Shown in pieces: positions 1-10,211 of a stretch of 38,342 nt of DNA. A model generated the notes under the pieces. It saw nothing but the letters and a program-made list of their open reading frames with translations, did not search any database and was not told the DNA's origin. The stretch is taken from positions 485,338 to 523,679 of the forward strand of contig LSYV01000008.1 of assembly GCA_001584585.1 (NCBI GenBank). Reading direction: 5' to 3'. The translations under genes and the position numbers were made by a program. This DNA comes from Gonium pectorale (taxonomy: Eukaryota; Chlorophyta; Chlorophyceae; Chlamydomonadales; Volvocaceae). Position 1 is the stretch's first letter. The number at the start of each line of letters is the position of its first letter.

Positions 1-203
1 CACCCACACCCACACCCACACCCACACCCACACCCACACCCACACCCACACCCACACCCACACCCACACCCACACCCACACCCACACCCACACCCACACC
101 CACACCCACACCCACACCCACACCCACACCCACACCCACACCCACACCCACACCCACACCCACACCCACACCCACACCCACACCCACACCCACACCCACA
201 CCT
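1..203. repeat. Hexanucleotide microsatellite (CACCCA)n at left edge
   Basis: About 34 near-perfect head-to-tail copies of the 6-bp unit CACCCA run from the first base to about 203, where unique sequence begins. On the minus strand the unit is TGGGTG. The array may extend past the window. It lies downstream of the last visible exon of the membrane-protein gene (526-2215), so it may be in one of its introns or beyond its end. The unit does not match the algal telomere repeat TTTTAGGG. Confidence 0.97.
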
Positions 204-525
204 GCCGGTCGCCCCTGCCCCCGTACGGTGCCCGTACGGTGCCCGGCCACGCACGCCCAAGCGCTATCACGTTTGATTTCTATCTTGTGAAACTGTTCGA
301 GCACACTGTTACACGTTTAGCAGAACGCACTTGTGTTTCATGGGCACGTATACTCGCATGGCTGCGAGCGCCGGGGACTGACATACCCCTCCCCTCCTTG
401 CCCATCTTCAAGGGACCATGACAACCCGCGCCCCCTCCTCGCTCCCTCCAGCCCCTCCCCAACCAGCCGCCGCCACCCTCCCCGCCGGTCCATCCCGCGC
501 CTCGCCCCCCACCCCCGCCGCTCAC

Positions 526-2215
526 CGTCGACGCCAGTACCCACAGGAGCACGAGCAGGTGCAGTGCGTGGCCCAGGAAGGTGGGCGCAAAGATGCCCCA
601 CCAGCTGATGGTGCTGCTGCCGTCAAGCTGGGGTGGAGTGGGGGGAAAGGGAGGGCGCAGCTAGCGGAGTTTGTAGGGGCCGGGTGGAGGGCTTTGGGGC
701 AGGCAGGCAGGTGGGGATATCTTTTGCGGGGTGCAGGCGAGGCGGGTGCGTGCGTGGGTGCGAGGCAGGGTGCGGGTTTGGATGGGGGTGTGGGGCAGGC
801 GGCCAGCGTGCAAAGCGGGAGCGAGGACCTACCGGGGCGGCGCGGGGCGGGGAGGGGAGGGGAAGCTACTCAGTCAGTGGGCAAAACAGAGCCGACTGGT
901 GACGATCGAGCAGGGGAGGCATGCTGCTAGGCCGCCGGCCGCGAGCTGTTGGCTCGCCCCGAGTTCTGGTTAATTGGGGATATCACTCTACCTATCTGGG
1001 GAGATCGTTCGCGCTGGGGAGCGGCGAGCGGGCAGACGCACGGAGCCGCGACGCAGCGGGCGGACGGACGGAGCCGCGAGGGATGACGATCAATAGGGGC
1101 TGACGACGGGCGGGTGAGGCCGCGGCGGCGGCGACAGGGTGGGGCCAGCGGTTGGGGACAGCAGCAAGGCTACGCCGCGCCTGGGGTAGTCCGCCCGACC
1201 GGCACTCCCAAGCCACGCACACACGACATGTAGCCGAGCTGCATACACCCAGCGACGACCAGCACCCAGCAGCTAGCGACGATGGACGGAAGCGCCCACG
1301 TTCGTGCATGCCCCCGAACCCCTAACCGCAGCCCTACGCGGCCCAACACAGCGTGTCCTGCCCCGGCGGCCCCCGGGGGCGGGGGTGGGGGGGAGGATGG
1401 GGGGGTGCGCCCACCCAGCGGCTGCCTCGAGCGCCACGCACGCAACCTGCGAGCGAAGCCCCCGCCTCCCCCGAGAGCCTGAGCCTGGATCTGATGCGCC
1501 CCCCGCCCGGCCCCACCCGCGTGTTTGTCTCCCGCCCCCCGCCCGCCCCCCTACCCCCTCGTCCCCGCGGGCGCACGCACGCGCGCACCTTTCCCCAAAT
1601 CACTTTGGCCCACAGCGCGTTGATGGACCATTGCAGCAGCGCGTGCGAGGCGAGGACGCGCGAGTCGAGGCGCAGGCGGCTGGGTGTCAGCACCACCGCC
1701 TCCAGATCAATCCATTCCTCCGCGCTGAGCGGCTGCTGCCCGGCGGGCGAGAAGGCCGCGATGCTCTCATCGGCAGCAGCCGGGGCTGCTGTTTGGGTGC
1801 CGATAGACTGAACCAGAGCGGCAGCGGGAGCGGCAGCGGGAGCGGCAGTGGGAGCGGCAGCGGGAGCGGCAGCGGGAGCGGCAGCGGGAGCGGCAGCGGG
1901 AGCGGCAGCGGGAGCGGCAGCGGGAGCGGCAGGGGGAGCGGCAGCGGGAGCGACAGCGCCGGGCTGGGGTGTCGCGCCCGATTCCGGCGCTTCCTCCCTG
2001 TTGGAGATGACATTGGCTGCGATGTTTTCGGGCTCCAGGCGGGGAGGAGTGGTTTCGGTCGACAAGGACTCGCAAAGCGTAGTTCGCTCGTGCTCTGCGG
2101 CCGCGAACCCATCGGCCTGATCCGGTGCGCCCTGGGTTGTCAATACTGGCTGACTTGTGGATGGATATGTTGCCGGCTGCGCTAACACGGCTGCGGGCCT
2201 GACCGCGGCTTGCAT
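526..2215 (-). CDS. Predicted membrane protein, 5' part (two exons; 3' end not found)
   Basis: Exon 1 is 2215-1589 (209 codons from ATG at 2215) and ends at donor GTGCGC. Exon 2 is 627-526 (34 codons), between acceptor CACCCCAG and donor GTGAGC. Both junctions are phase 0. Residues 1-80 look disordered. About residues 85-135 are an Ala/Pro repeat encoded by a 12-bp minisatellite. The exon then turns ordinary (SAEEWIDLEAVVLTP) and ends WSINALWAKVIWGK. Exon 2 reads LDGSSTISWWGIFAP, then a strongly hydrophobic helix (HALHLLVLLWVL). A Leu-Asp-Gly / Ser-Trp-Trp / Phe-x-Pro pattern before a membrane helix recalls TMEM185/Fragile-X-F type multipass proteins, but that is only a resemblance. I found no convincing exon between 205 and 525, so the gene probably continues beyond the window or its intron holds the hexamer array. 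The function is unknown. Confidence 0.55.
1816..1957 (-). repeat. In-frame 12-bp minisatellite coding Ala/Pro repeat
   Basis: About a dozen copies of a GAGCGGCAGCGG-like 12-bp unit on the plus strand. On the minus strand they encode repeated Ala-Pro-Ala-Ala inside exon 1 of the membrane-protein gene. The unit length is a multiple of three, so copy-number changes keep the frame. The complementary Gly/Ser reading on the plus strand is a shadow. Single-base variants (GTG, AGG) break the array near both ends. Confidence 0.9.
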
Positions 2216-2482
2216 GGTATGGTCAAATGCCAGGTGCCTTCCACCAGGGCCTTCAGCTCCGTACGGGAGTAGAATAATGATCCAGTACCCGAAAGTAATA
2301 ACGGACCTGTTCAGAGACTATTGGGTAGACGGGTTTTCGGCTTCTCGGTTTTTCTCCCCTTCACCTTAACCGCAGGACAGGAAGCTCCAAGATAATGGGG
2401 CTTCGGTACGCAGGGTAAGTGCGCCCGGCTACGGCTGGGCCCCGTACGGCTAGGCCCAGATGTTGGCGGGCGTCTCATCCCC

Positions 2483-2491
2483 CTATATATG
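2483..2491 (-). promoter_or_regulatory. Possible TATA box for the membrane-protein gene
   Basis: The minus-strand sequence CATATATAG lies about 270 bases upstream of the ATG at 2215, in GC-rich surroundings. The distance suits a core promoter with a 5' leader of about 240 bases. No other promoter element was identified, so this rests on a single short motif. Confidence 0.25.
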
Positions 2492-3372
2492 TCCTCCAGC
2501 ACCATCCATTTATCCATTTCGCGCTCCCTGCGCAGTTGGCTACTTTATTTACGAAGCCGGCCAGTTTTGACCCTCGCCTTCTCGTAAACTTCTCGCAGTG
2601 TGCTCGCGGGGATTTGGCGTTTTCAGGACCCATGTTGTAGGTGGCCAGGCGACTGTGCTCCCAATCCAGGGTGTTTGTGCAAATATGCCTGACCGGGGCC
2701 AGGTTTCTGTCGCACATCCCTACTCCGTACTGCCCAAGACGTGCTGTGCTATGCATGGAGCTCCCAGCCCAGGTTATAAGCAGGGGAGCGACCCATGAGA
2801 GGGGACGTCGCGTATCGTAGGACCGTAGCCGGTTACCGAGGGCCGCAGCCTGACTTGAGGTCGCCTTATTCAGCTTATTCCTCCAACAGCCAACGTCAAG
2901 AGCGCAGCCTCCGTGTCATGCGTCGCATTCATGCCCAACCGGCAACAGGGAGGCTTCGCTTGTTGCGGCCTTCGCGCCTTACACCAGCTTTTTCCCCACG
3001 AGAACACAATGGAGAACCCAACTCCATCCGCACCGGCAAGCGACCCGCCGAGGACACCGAGGCCGGCCGGCCCTGGGCCCACTTACCTCCAACTTCAACC
3101 CAACACCCAACTACTGCTCCAGATTACATTCCCGCCCTCTCCCAAAGAGCCCAAAGCAATGTCTTGCTCCCTGTGCGCCTTGAGTCCTGCTTGTCTGTTT
3201 TATCGCTCCTGTCCTGGCGTTCGTCTCCTTTCTCCTTTGGTTTTGTCGTCCCGTTTCCCTGTTTTGTGGTCTCTATGTGCGGGGCTCCTTTCCTAAGGGG
3301 TCCTCTCCCCTGCTTTTGCTCGTTTGTCGAAATGAAACTAGGATGAAAAGACGCATATGACGAGCGGGACGG

Positions 3373-3399
3373 CACACACACACACACACACACACACAC
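3373..3399. repeat. (CA)n microsatellite
   Basis: About 13 uninterrupted CA dinucleotides in intergenic DNA. No function is inferred. Confidence 0.97.
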
Positions 3400-3829
3400 T
3401 GACGGCCCGTGTGTACGCCGTCGGTGTTTGGGTTTTGGTTGCTAGGGTGCGCTGTAGTTAGGGCTGTCGGTCCCTCCTGAAGTCTGCGCCCTCTCTCTCC
3501 TCTCCTGTCCACCTATAAAGGAGACTGCGCAAGAAGTCTTCGCCACCAGCCGCTCAGAAGGAGCCAAGGGAGCGGATCATCCCCGCTGTTGGGCCCAAGG
3601 CCACTGTACGGCGCTCCGCACTGCCTTGTGCAACGCCGCGCCCGCCGGTACGCGCCTCAAGGCAATGACAGCAGGCATACCGGCGAGGTGAAGGGCTGAA
3701 GGCGGCTAGAATGATCCGCTAGCTAGGTAGGTGCATGCATGCCGGGCACCCGGGACTACCGAGCTCCGAGCGCATCGGGCGTGTTGCCTGCTGTGCACTG
3801 TGCACTGTGTACGTAGTTGTTCAGGCCCA

Positions 3830-4165
3830 GGTCCGCGCCCTCATGCCGGTCATTGGGAGCGTAGTCCTAACTGCGCTGATGCGAGCGAGCTCACGTGCTC
3901 GGCACGCAGATGCCCTGCCACCGCGACGGGCTGCCCCACCGGCCCCTTGGCGCCCAGCGGGGCCTACGATGACGGAGCACCGCCGCCGCCACGCGCCACA
4001 GGCCCGCAGCCGCCGCGGCTGCCGCCGCGCAAATGAGTCGGCTGCGGTCTGGGTGATCATGGTCGATGGGTCGGTGGTGTTGGCTGGGAGCGCCAGGGTG
4101 GTTGTCTCCTTGGCGAGCTCGCGGAAGGCCTGCGGGCCCAGTGCCCAGGGCGGTTGAGGCGGTTT
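3830..4165 (-). pseudogene. Partial duplicate of the stomatin-like protein terminal exon
   Basis: This is a diverged copy of about 10245-10660, the last exon and end of the last intron of the stomatin-like gene. The best-matched part is 4060-4150 against 10548-10650, with only a few mismatches visible by eye. It preserves the intron end with its AG acceptor and the codons for [21 protein letters not shown]. Matching continues through the Ala/Gly-rich tail (around 3930-4010) to a segment reading MTG (about 3838-3860). After DPS the frame differs from the source, and insertions and deletions break it further. No other stomatin exons lie nearby. Because intron sequence was copied, this is a DNA-level duplication rather than a retrocopy. 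It is almost certainly non-functional. Confidence 0.85.
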
Positions 4166-5494
4166 GATGGTTGGGAAGGTTGAGGTGTTCAAGCGGTTGC
4201 GCAATGTTGGGGCCCAAAAATGGTTGAAGGTTGACGAGGTTGGACCGTGAGACGGTTGGGATTCGACCTTCGACACAGTTGGCGGGCGGAACTGCTGGGT
4301 ACCCTCGAGGACCCATGACGTGTTGACAAGGTGTGCACTTCATTGCTGGAATGTTGCCTACCGCAATATGCGTGAAGATGGTAGAGCGTGCGTGGCTTGC
4401 TGCTTTGCCGGCGGCGCAGAAAGGAAAGCTGGGAATTAGAGGCTAGAGTGACCGTGAGTGGCTTCTGCAGCGCACACGCCCCAGCGGTGCGGTCAAAGGA
4501 TGTATTGGGTTGGCGAGGAGTCCGCAAAATCCCCGATCGCACGGGTCTGCGAGCCACCGTCCTCACTCGCACTGCCCGCATATCCCCATGCACGACTGCA
4601 GTGGACTAGCCTCCTCTGCCGCTGCACATGATGTCTAGTCGTGTCGGCATCCGGCCGGCTGCAACTAGGTGATTCATGGTGTGCAAATGTGGTGTCGTAT
4701 GTCAGCGCTGCTGTGCGCTCCCCGGCGCCTTAGGCCTGCGCGGCGTTGGCGGTTGGGTCAGCGGGACAAAGGCAGGATCGGTTGGCTGAACGCCGCACTT
4801 TGCGCGGTGTGATTGCCGACGCCGCTTCACTGCGCATATGCACGATAGCTGCTCAGCGACTTGAACAAATACAATGACTAGCCCGCAGTCAACACATTCC
4901 TGCAGGTATGCCCCAGGAGAAGCGAGCCCTTACACAAATTACAACATGTACCCCACGCGTGCACAAACTACAAGCTCATGCTTGGCATCTCGTACTGCAA
5001 CACATGACAGAGGCTGACGGCCCACACGGTCGTGCGGTTGACGACCCGCGGGTCAGCCGGGTACGCGGATGTTCCCCCCCGCCCTGTGACAGTTCCGGCC
5101 CTGACCCCGGTTTAGGCACTGGCATAGGCCTCAACTTGACCAAGCCCTTCTAATCACATCATGTTCGGCTGGCTGCAACGATCATACTTCGCTGTACCAA
5201 TCTCGTCCCGACCATGTCCCAACTCACCCCTGAAAAAGCACAGCCTCTGCACAGTACTCGCTCCTGGCCTCACCGCTGACAGCAACAATGCCCCATAACA
5301 CGTAAAGCACCCAGCCACCCGTGATTGCCGCGCACGCATACTCGCCAGCCGTCGCCGCCTTGCTCGGTCGCCAATCAAAGCCCAGCACTCAATGCATCCC
5401 AACGGGGCAGCACCGCCCTGTTCATTCGTCAACCCTGCATACGCCACAACAGCTGCAAGCTCGCTCTAAACAATGCCCGGACCTGTCAAGAAGG
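4166..5494. other. Intergenic region without recognisable genes
   Basis: Short open frames on both strands have arbitrary composition and lack paired splice sites. I see nothing I can name here, apart from GC-rich single-copy-looking sequence between the stomatin exon copy and the 3' end of the ankyrin pseudogene. Confidence 0.45.
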
Positions 5495-8400
5495 TCAAAC
5501 GGTAGGGGGAACTCTCGCAGGGCACCACGTTAGCTCAAGCCCGTTCCCTCTGGCATTCGATGGCAGTACACTTAGTAAGCACGGCCAAAACTGCGAGTGC
5601 ACGCTCGTCAGGTTTGGCGGGGACGCGGTAAGACCAGCTGCCCTCCCTTGCTGCGCCCTAGCGCATGCGTTGGCGGGATACTTGCGGACGGCTCCTGCAG
5701 GGCACTTACTTCGACAGTGCCAGCATAGCGACCCACATGGCCACGAACGCAAACAGTCACTGCACGCACCAGACAGCCGCACAGCCGCCGCCCCTGCTGC
5801 CGCTCGCCCGGCGGCTCCCCCAGCTCCTTGCCTAGCGGTGCCACGCACGGTGGCAGGGCCCCCCTCTGTGGCAGCGAAGCGAAGCGCCTCAATGGTAATG
5901 GCAGGCACCGAGGCGGTTGTCGGCGGCGCTGCAGGGGCGGCCACCGGCACAACGGTCTTGAGGGCGGCTGTTGCTATGACCGGGTTTGGTGGCACGATGT
6001 CGACAGGAGCTGCAGAGGTGGGGTTCGGCGCCGCGACACCAGGAGCCGGCTTCATTGTGGTCAAGCCCGGCATTGAGGTTCGCCCGGCCGGGGCCACAGG
6101 GGCAAGGTTCGTCACCATTGCAGCAAGGTGCATGCGCTGTCGCTGCTGCTGCGCTCCCCACGTGCCGTCTGCCTCCACCTCCACCTCCTGCTGCCGCCAC
6201 TCGAGTAGTAGCTGCAGCGCAGTCCCAATCGTCCGCCGCCTCCGCCGCTCAGTCATCCACGGGGCCACCTCGGTCCCCTCCTCCTGCCTCCGCGCCACCG
6301 CCTCCGCCGCCGCGTCCCAGTCCACGGTGCAGCCGCCGCCAGCATCCAGGCCAGCACCAGCAACGGGCAGCCGGCAGGGGCAGGGTAGATTCCCGCGCGC
6401 AGGCCGCCCGGCAGGTACGCAGCATGGTGGAAGGGCGGCCAGGGGCAGCCCAGCTGCCGCAGGCAGCCCAGGGCTGCCAGGTCGCCGTACATGCCCGCAG
6501 GTTGGCTATGCCGCCGTGACCCTGCTGAGGCAGAGGGGAGAGAAGGTAAAACAAGGTCAGGAGGGATAACGAGCGCATCATGTATACCAGCGTTTACCAT
6601 GCCTGAACTTTTTCACGTGCACGCAATGACATCGGTTGAGTAGATGTGGTTGTATTGGTTGAGTGGGTGTGGTTCCAATATACGTCAAGCTTGGCAGCGA
6701 AGCCGATACACATGCCCCGCTCTGCCTACCCCACGGCACCAATCCCACCTGGGGGCGGGATGCCACCACTGTGGGCCGCCAGCCACTCCAGGATTGCGCG
6801 GTTGCCGCCCTGCGCACCGTACTCCACTGCCTTCTGCGTCATCTTGGCGCCCCTCTCGTGCAGGTAAGTGACCAGGTCCAAGCTGCCCGACTGTGCGGCT
6901 TCCAAGGTATGGAGGGTGCTCGGCTCCAAGCCCAGCTCTTCCACCATCCATGTCGCCGCCGGCAGGTTGCCGTGCAACACAGCCAAGTCGAAGGCAATGT
7001 TCAGCATACATAGCCGGAGTGTGTGGCTCGCGACTAGGAGCTCGTGCATCACATTCACATGACCTCCCTCGATTGTCAGCATCCCGAAGCTGGATGCCTC
7101 CACGCCCTCCGCAAGCAGCTCCGCCACCAGGTCAACGTTCCCCGCGCGTGCTGCGGCAGACAGCGTCCGCATTGAGACCACGTAGCTGCGCTGCCGCAGA
7201 TAGTGGACGCCCTCCAGGCCGTCGGGGCAGGCGGCGGCGTAGTCACAGCAGCAAGGATACGAGCTGGCCCAAATATTTTCCACCAGCCAGTCCATCTTGG
7301 CGCGCCAGTCGCGGGTGTGGCTGCAGGCGGCGCCATGCAGGGGGCAGTCTTCTTGAAACAGAAGCTTCCACCGACTCCGGTTCGGAAGCAGGCGCTGCAA
7401 TATTGCCAAACTGTAGCCAGCAGCCGCTGCCTCGTACAGCCCTGAGGGAACCTCGTTGTTCCTCCAAAGCCCCGTCCGCTGCGCCATCAGTCTCTGCACT
7501 CCACAAGGCCCACGTGCCCGGCGCAGGCCGCCGCGGTCTGGTCCCAGGGGCAGCCCTCCGAGAGGAGCCACTCGCACAGGCCCTGGTCGCCAGAGAAGTA
7601 CTCCACACCGGCTCTCAGACCCACCCACCCCCTAAGGTCCACGCCGACCCTACTTTCCAAACACCCCAACTCTGCTAAGCCATCCCAGCAACCCAAACCC
7701 TCCATCCCTTCTTTCCCTTTCAACTACCCCGACTTCGCTAAACCATACCATCCATCCAAACAATACAAACGGCCCTATCTCTCCTTCCCATCCCCCGCTT
7801 CTAACCCGTCCCCCTACCGTGACCCGTTGGACACGCCCCCTGGACCCGCTGGACAGCCTATTCCCGACCACCCCCCATATTTACGTACCAGCACGCTCAC
7901 GCCCTGGGCACAGGGGTTCATGCCGTTGAATCTATACAGGAATTTCATCCGCACCAGCGGCCATCATGCCGCAAGGAGTCCTCTGGTGGGGATGCAATTC
8001 CTGTATAGATTTAACGGCATGACGGCCGCTGGTGCGGATGCAATTCCTGTATAGATTCAACCCGCAAGGAGTCCTCTGGTGCGGATGCAATTCCTGTATA
8101 GATTTAACGGCATGACGGCCGCTGGTGCGGATGCAATTCCTGTATAGATTCAACAGCATGACGGCCGCTGGTGCGGATGCAATTCCTGTATAGATTCAAC
8201 AGCATGATGGCCGCTGGTGCGGATGCAATTCCTGTATAGATTTAACGGCATGATGGCCGCTGGTGCGGATGCAATTCCTGTATAGATTCAACGGCATGAT
8301 GGCCGCTGGTGCGGATGAAATCCCTACATAGATTCAACGGCATGACGGCGGCCGCCGGTGCGGATGCAATTCTTACATAGATTCAACGGCATGATCCCCT

Positions 8401-8841
8401 ATGCCCAGCACGCGCACGCCGTCCCTGGCTTCGGAAGAAAAGCTGCGCAGAACCCCGCATCCGCGCCAGCTCTCCTGGCAAGCCCCACGCGACCTCGGAG
8501 GCCACCTTGCCCCAAGGGCAGCCACATAGCCACGAAGGGCAGGAAGTGAGGCAGAGGCCGGTGGCGGAGATGGTGAGCTGCAGGTCCAGGATTTTTCCGC
8601 TTGCTGCAACAAAGCACAGCAGGCGCAGGCGCTGCCGCCTTGAAAGGCGGTGCATGGCGCCGGGGGCGCCCCAGCGTCGCCGGAACGCATCGTGGGGCGC
8701 CGGCTCTGACAGGTTCACAACCGTATAATTGATCCCTGACAGATATGCCGCAGTCGCCTTGTCGAGGACGCGCAGGTTGCAGGCTACAAAGCTGGGCGGT
8801 AATCTGCTCGCGATGTGCGCCACAGTCTCGAGTGGCAGCAT
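5495..8841 (-). pseudogene. Degraded F-box-like/ankyrin-repeat protein gene
   Basis: The N-terminal block, from ATG at 8841, has an F-box-like start (LPLETVAHIASRLPP, then LRVLDKATAA) and a conserved AFRRRWGAPGAM segment. Ankyrin-type units follow in separate frames. 7700-7500 reads LCEWLLSEGCPWDQ. 7497-6726 carries long ankyrin-like text such as AARAGNVDLVAELLAEG and AAQSGSLDLVTYLHERGA. 6520-6335 reads GDLAALGCLRQLGCPW. 6325-5495 gives a Pro/Ala-rich tail. The frame breaks at 7501-7505, where five extra bases (AGAGA on the minus strand) separate GHVGLVEC from LMAQ. It breaks again near 6331-6342, where WMLAA should continue into GCTVDWDAAA. The part after about 8600 is also scrambled, and a 46-bp minisatellite lies between the first block and the repeats. 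Introns too short to splice cannot explain the breaks. Intact relatives would bind protein partners, perhaps as ubiquitin-ligase adaptors. Recent decay is the likeliest reading; sequencing errors remain possible. Confidence 0.65.
7921..8395. repeat. 46-bp minisatellite with one inverted leading copy
   Basis: Nine direct copies of a unit containing AATTCCTGTATAGATT and GGCCGCTGGTGCGGAT begin near 7996, 8042, 8089, 8135, 8181, 8227, 8273, 8319 and 8368. Spacing is 46-47 bases, and 49 for the last. A further copy at about 7922-7968 is inverted, so the left end is a large imperfect palindrome. Two units carry an alternative middle, CGCAAGGAGTCCTCTGG. The last two are the most diverged. The array lies inside the ankyrin pseudogene. 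There are no unique spacers, so it is not a CRISPR array. Confidence 0.95.
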
Positions 8842-10211
8842 TGTGAAGAGCAGCGTGTTTAGCGGTACTGTGTGCTGGACGTTATATGCATATGTACCCT
8901 AGTAATGCAGAACCTAGCAATCTTGCCGGGCTGTTCCGCGCTGGTTCCAAACATAGTGGACCTTTGACCAGCGCTCCTGAGCAACCCGAATAAGACTTGC
9001 CGTAGCGGCTTCAGTATACGCTATTATACACATTACAGCAGGGCGCGGTCATGCACGCGCCAAACACGGCACGCTGATCCCGGCACCCGCCCCCGCACGG
9101 GCACAACAATGAGCATTCGCAGCCCTCGCGTTTGCACGCCCTTACAGGCAAGTCCGGGTCCAACACCTTTCCCTGTATTCATCCTTCATAGACCCGAAAG
9201 CGGTGCCCACCTAAACCGTGACGTTGGTCTCCGACAGGCACCCAGCGAGGTCAAGCCCTGCGCCGAATCGGGCTCGGCGGCACACATCAACCCAATGCAC
9301 TACCCGCAGGCCAACCAAATTGCCTTCCAGTCGTGCCCTCTCCAAAACAGCCTGGCCCATAGCAGCGCCCAGACGCCCCTGCCGCTGGGAGGGAGCCAAT
9401 GGCGCCGGTCATTGGCCGCTGTATGACACACAGCCGCTATATGGCACCTCGCCCGCTCCAAACGTTGCTGCCTCACGCTCTGCATGCCGCGCCAGCGCCC
9501 TTGTGTCACAACCAGCAGGCTAGTGCTGCTAGGAATGGGAAACGCAGGACAGTCATCCGTCCGTGGATTCCTTGCTTGTCGGGTCCAGCAGTGCACGCCG
9601 CTCCGCACTACTGCGGTGGCGGCCGGGACAGGATTGGGTTCCGACCCTCAACGTACGGCTCCAGTACGTCAGCCTCCGAGGAGCCGTAGCCGCTTCCCTC
9701 CACAGCCGTCGGCGGCGCTGTGCAATGCAGGGGAAGGGGGGGCCGCGATGGTCGGCGGGGAAACGAAGACGCATACACGGCGGGAGGAGGCCTTCCCACG
9801 AGCCCCTTCTGCACCCCATCGGGCGTGGCAGTGTCATGCGAGGGCTCTGGCGAAACACCAGAGTAAAAGCACCGCCATAAGCCACGAGATTTGAGAGCCG
9901 CGTCAAGGTGTCTAGCCTGCTGACGGAGCAACCCCGCACGGGCTCCCCAGTCTGAAAGCCCTTGCACACACACCCAGTCATGTAGGTGAGACAACGGTAG
10001 TCAGCGGGTCGGGGGGCCGGGTGGGCGGGGAGCCGGGAGACATGCACCAGCCCGCATGCGACGCACGCATATTAGACTAGGCACATCCCAACACGGCATT
10101 GCATAGGGTCACACCAGAGAGAATTCTGGGCCGCATCGGGGGCTACTGTGGTGGTCGCCGCCAACTAACATGCAGGGACATAACCCCTTCGACTGCCTCT
10201 AGAGCTGGGCC
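8842..10211. other. Intergenic region between stomatin-like gene and ankyrin pseudogene
   Basis: This stretch should hold the 3' untranslated region of the stomatin-like gene and the former promoter of the ankyrin gene. TGTAA, the usual green-algal polyadenylation signal, occurs on the minus strand near 9142 and 9028. Neither can be assigned with confidence, as both are more than 1 kb from the stop codon. No coding exon was recognised on either strand. Confidence 0.45.

Larger units (their letters stand above)
2216..3829. other. Intergenic region upstream of the membrane-protein gene
   Basis: No exon with convincing splice sites or protein-like composition was found on either strand. The longest open frames (plus 2795-3346, minus 2475-2756) have low-complexity or arbitrary composition. 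The stretch contains a TATA-like site at 2483-2491, a CA microsatellite at 3373-3399 and a pyrimidine-rich T/C stretch around 3160-3320. It should include the promoter of the gene starting at 2215. Confidence 0.5.

Noticed and set aside
1..203. Left-edge hexamer array as a telomere
   Set aside because: The unit CACCCA does not match TTTTAGGG or other known algal telomere units, whereas a true CCCTAAAA block exists at 19.5 kb. It is better called a microsatellite.
1304..2185. Long plus-strand frame with Gly-Ser repeats
   Set aside because: It is the complement of the Ala/Pro-coding minisatellite. The minus frame has sensible flanking sequence and splice sites, and the plus frame does not.
5325..6569. 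414-codon plus-strand open frame
   Set aside because: It overlaps the minus-strand ankyrin tail, is Ala/Pro/Cys-rich by GC bias and shows no family motifs.
7921..8395. 46-bp repeats as a CRISPR array
   Set aside because: Repeats abut one another with no unique spacers, the first copy is inverted, and the surrounding genes are eukaryotic with introns.
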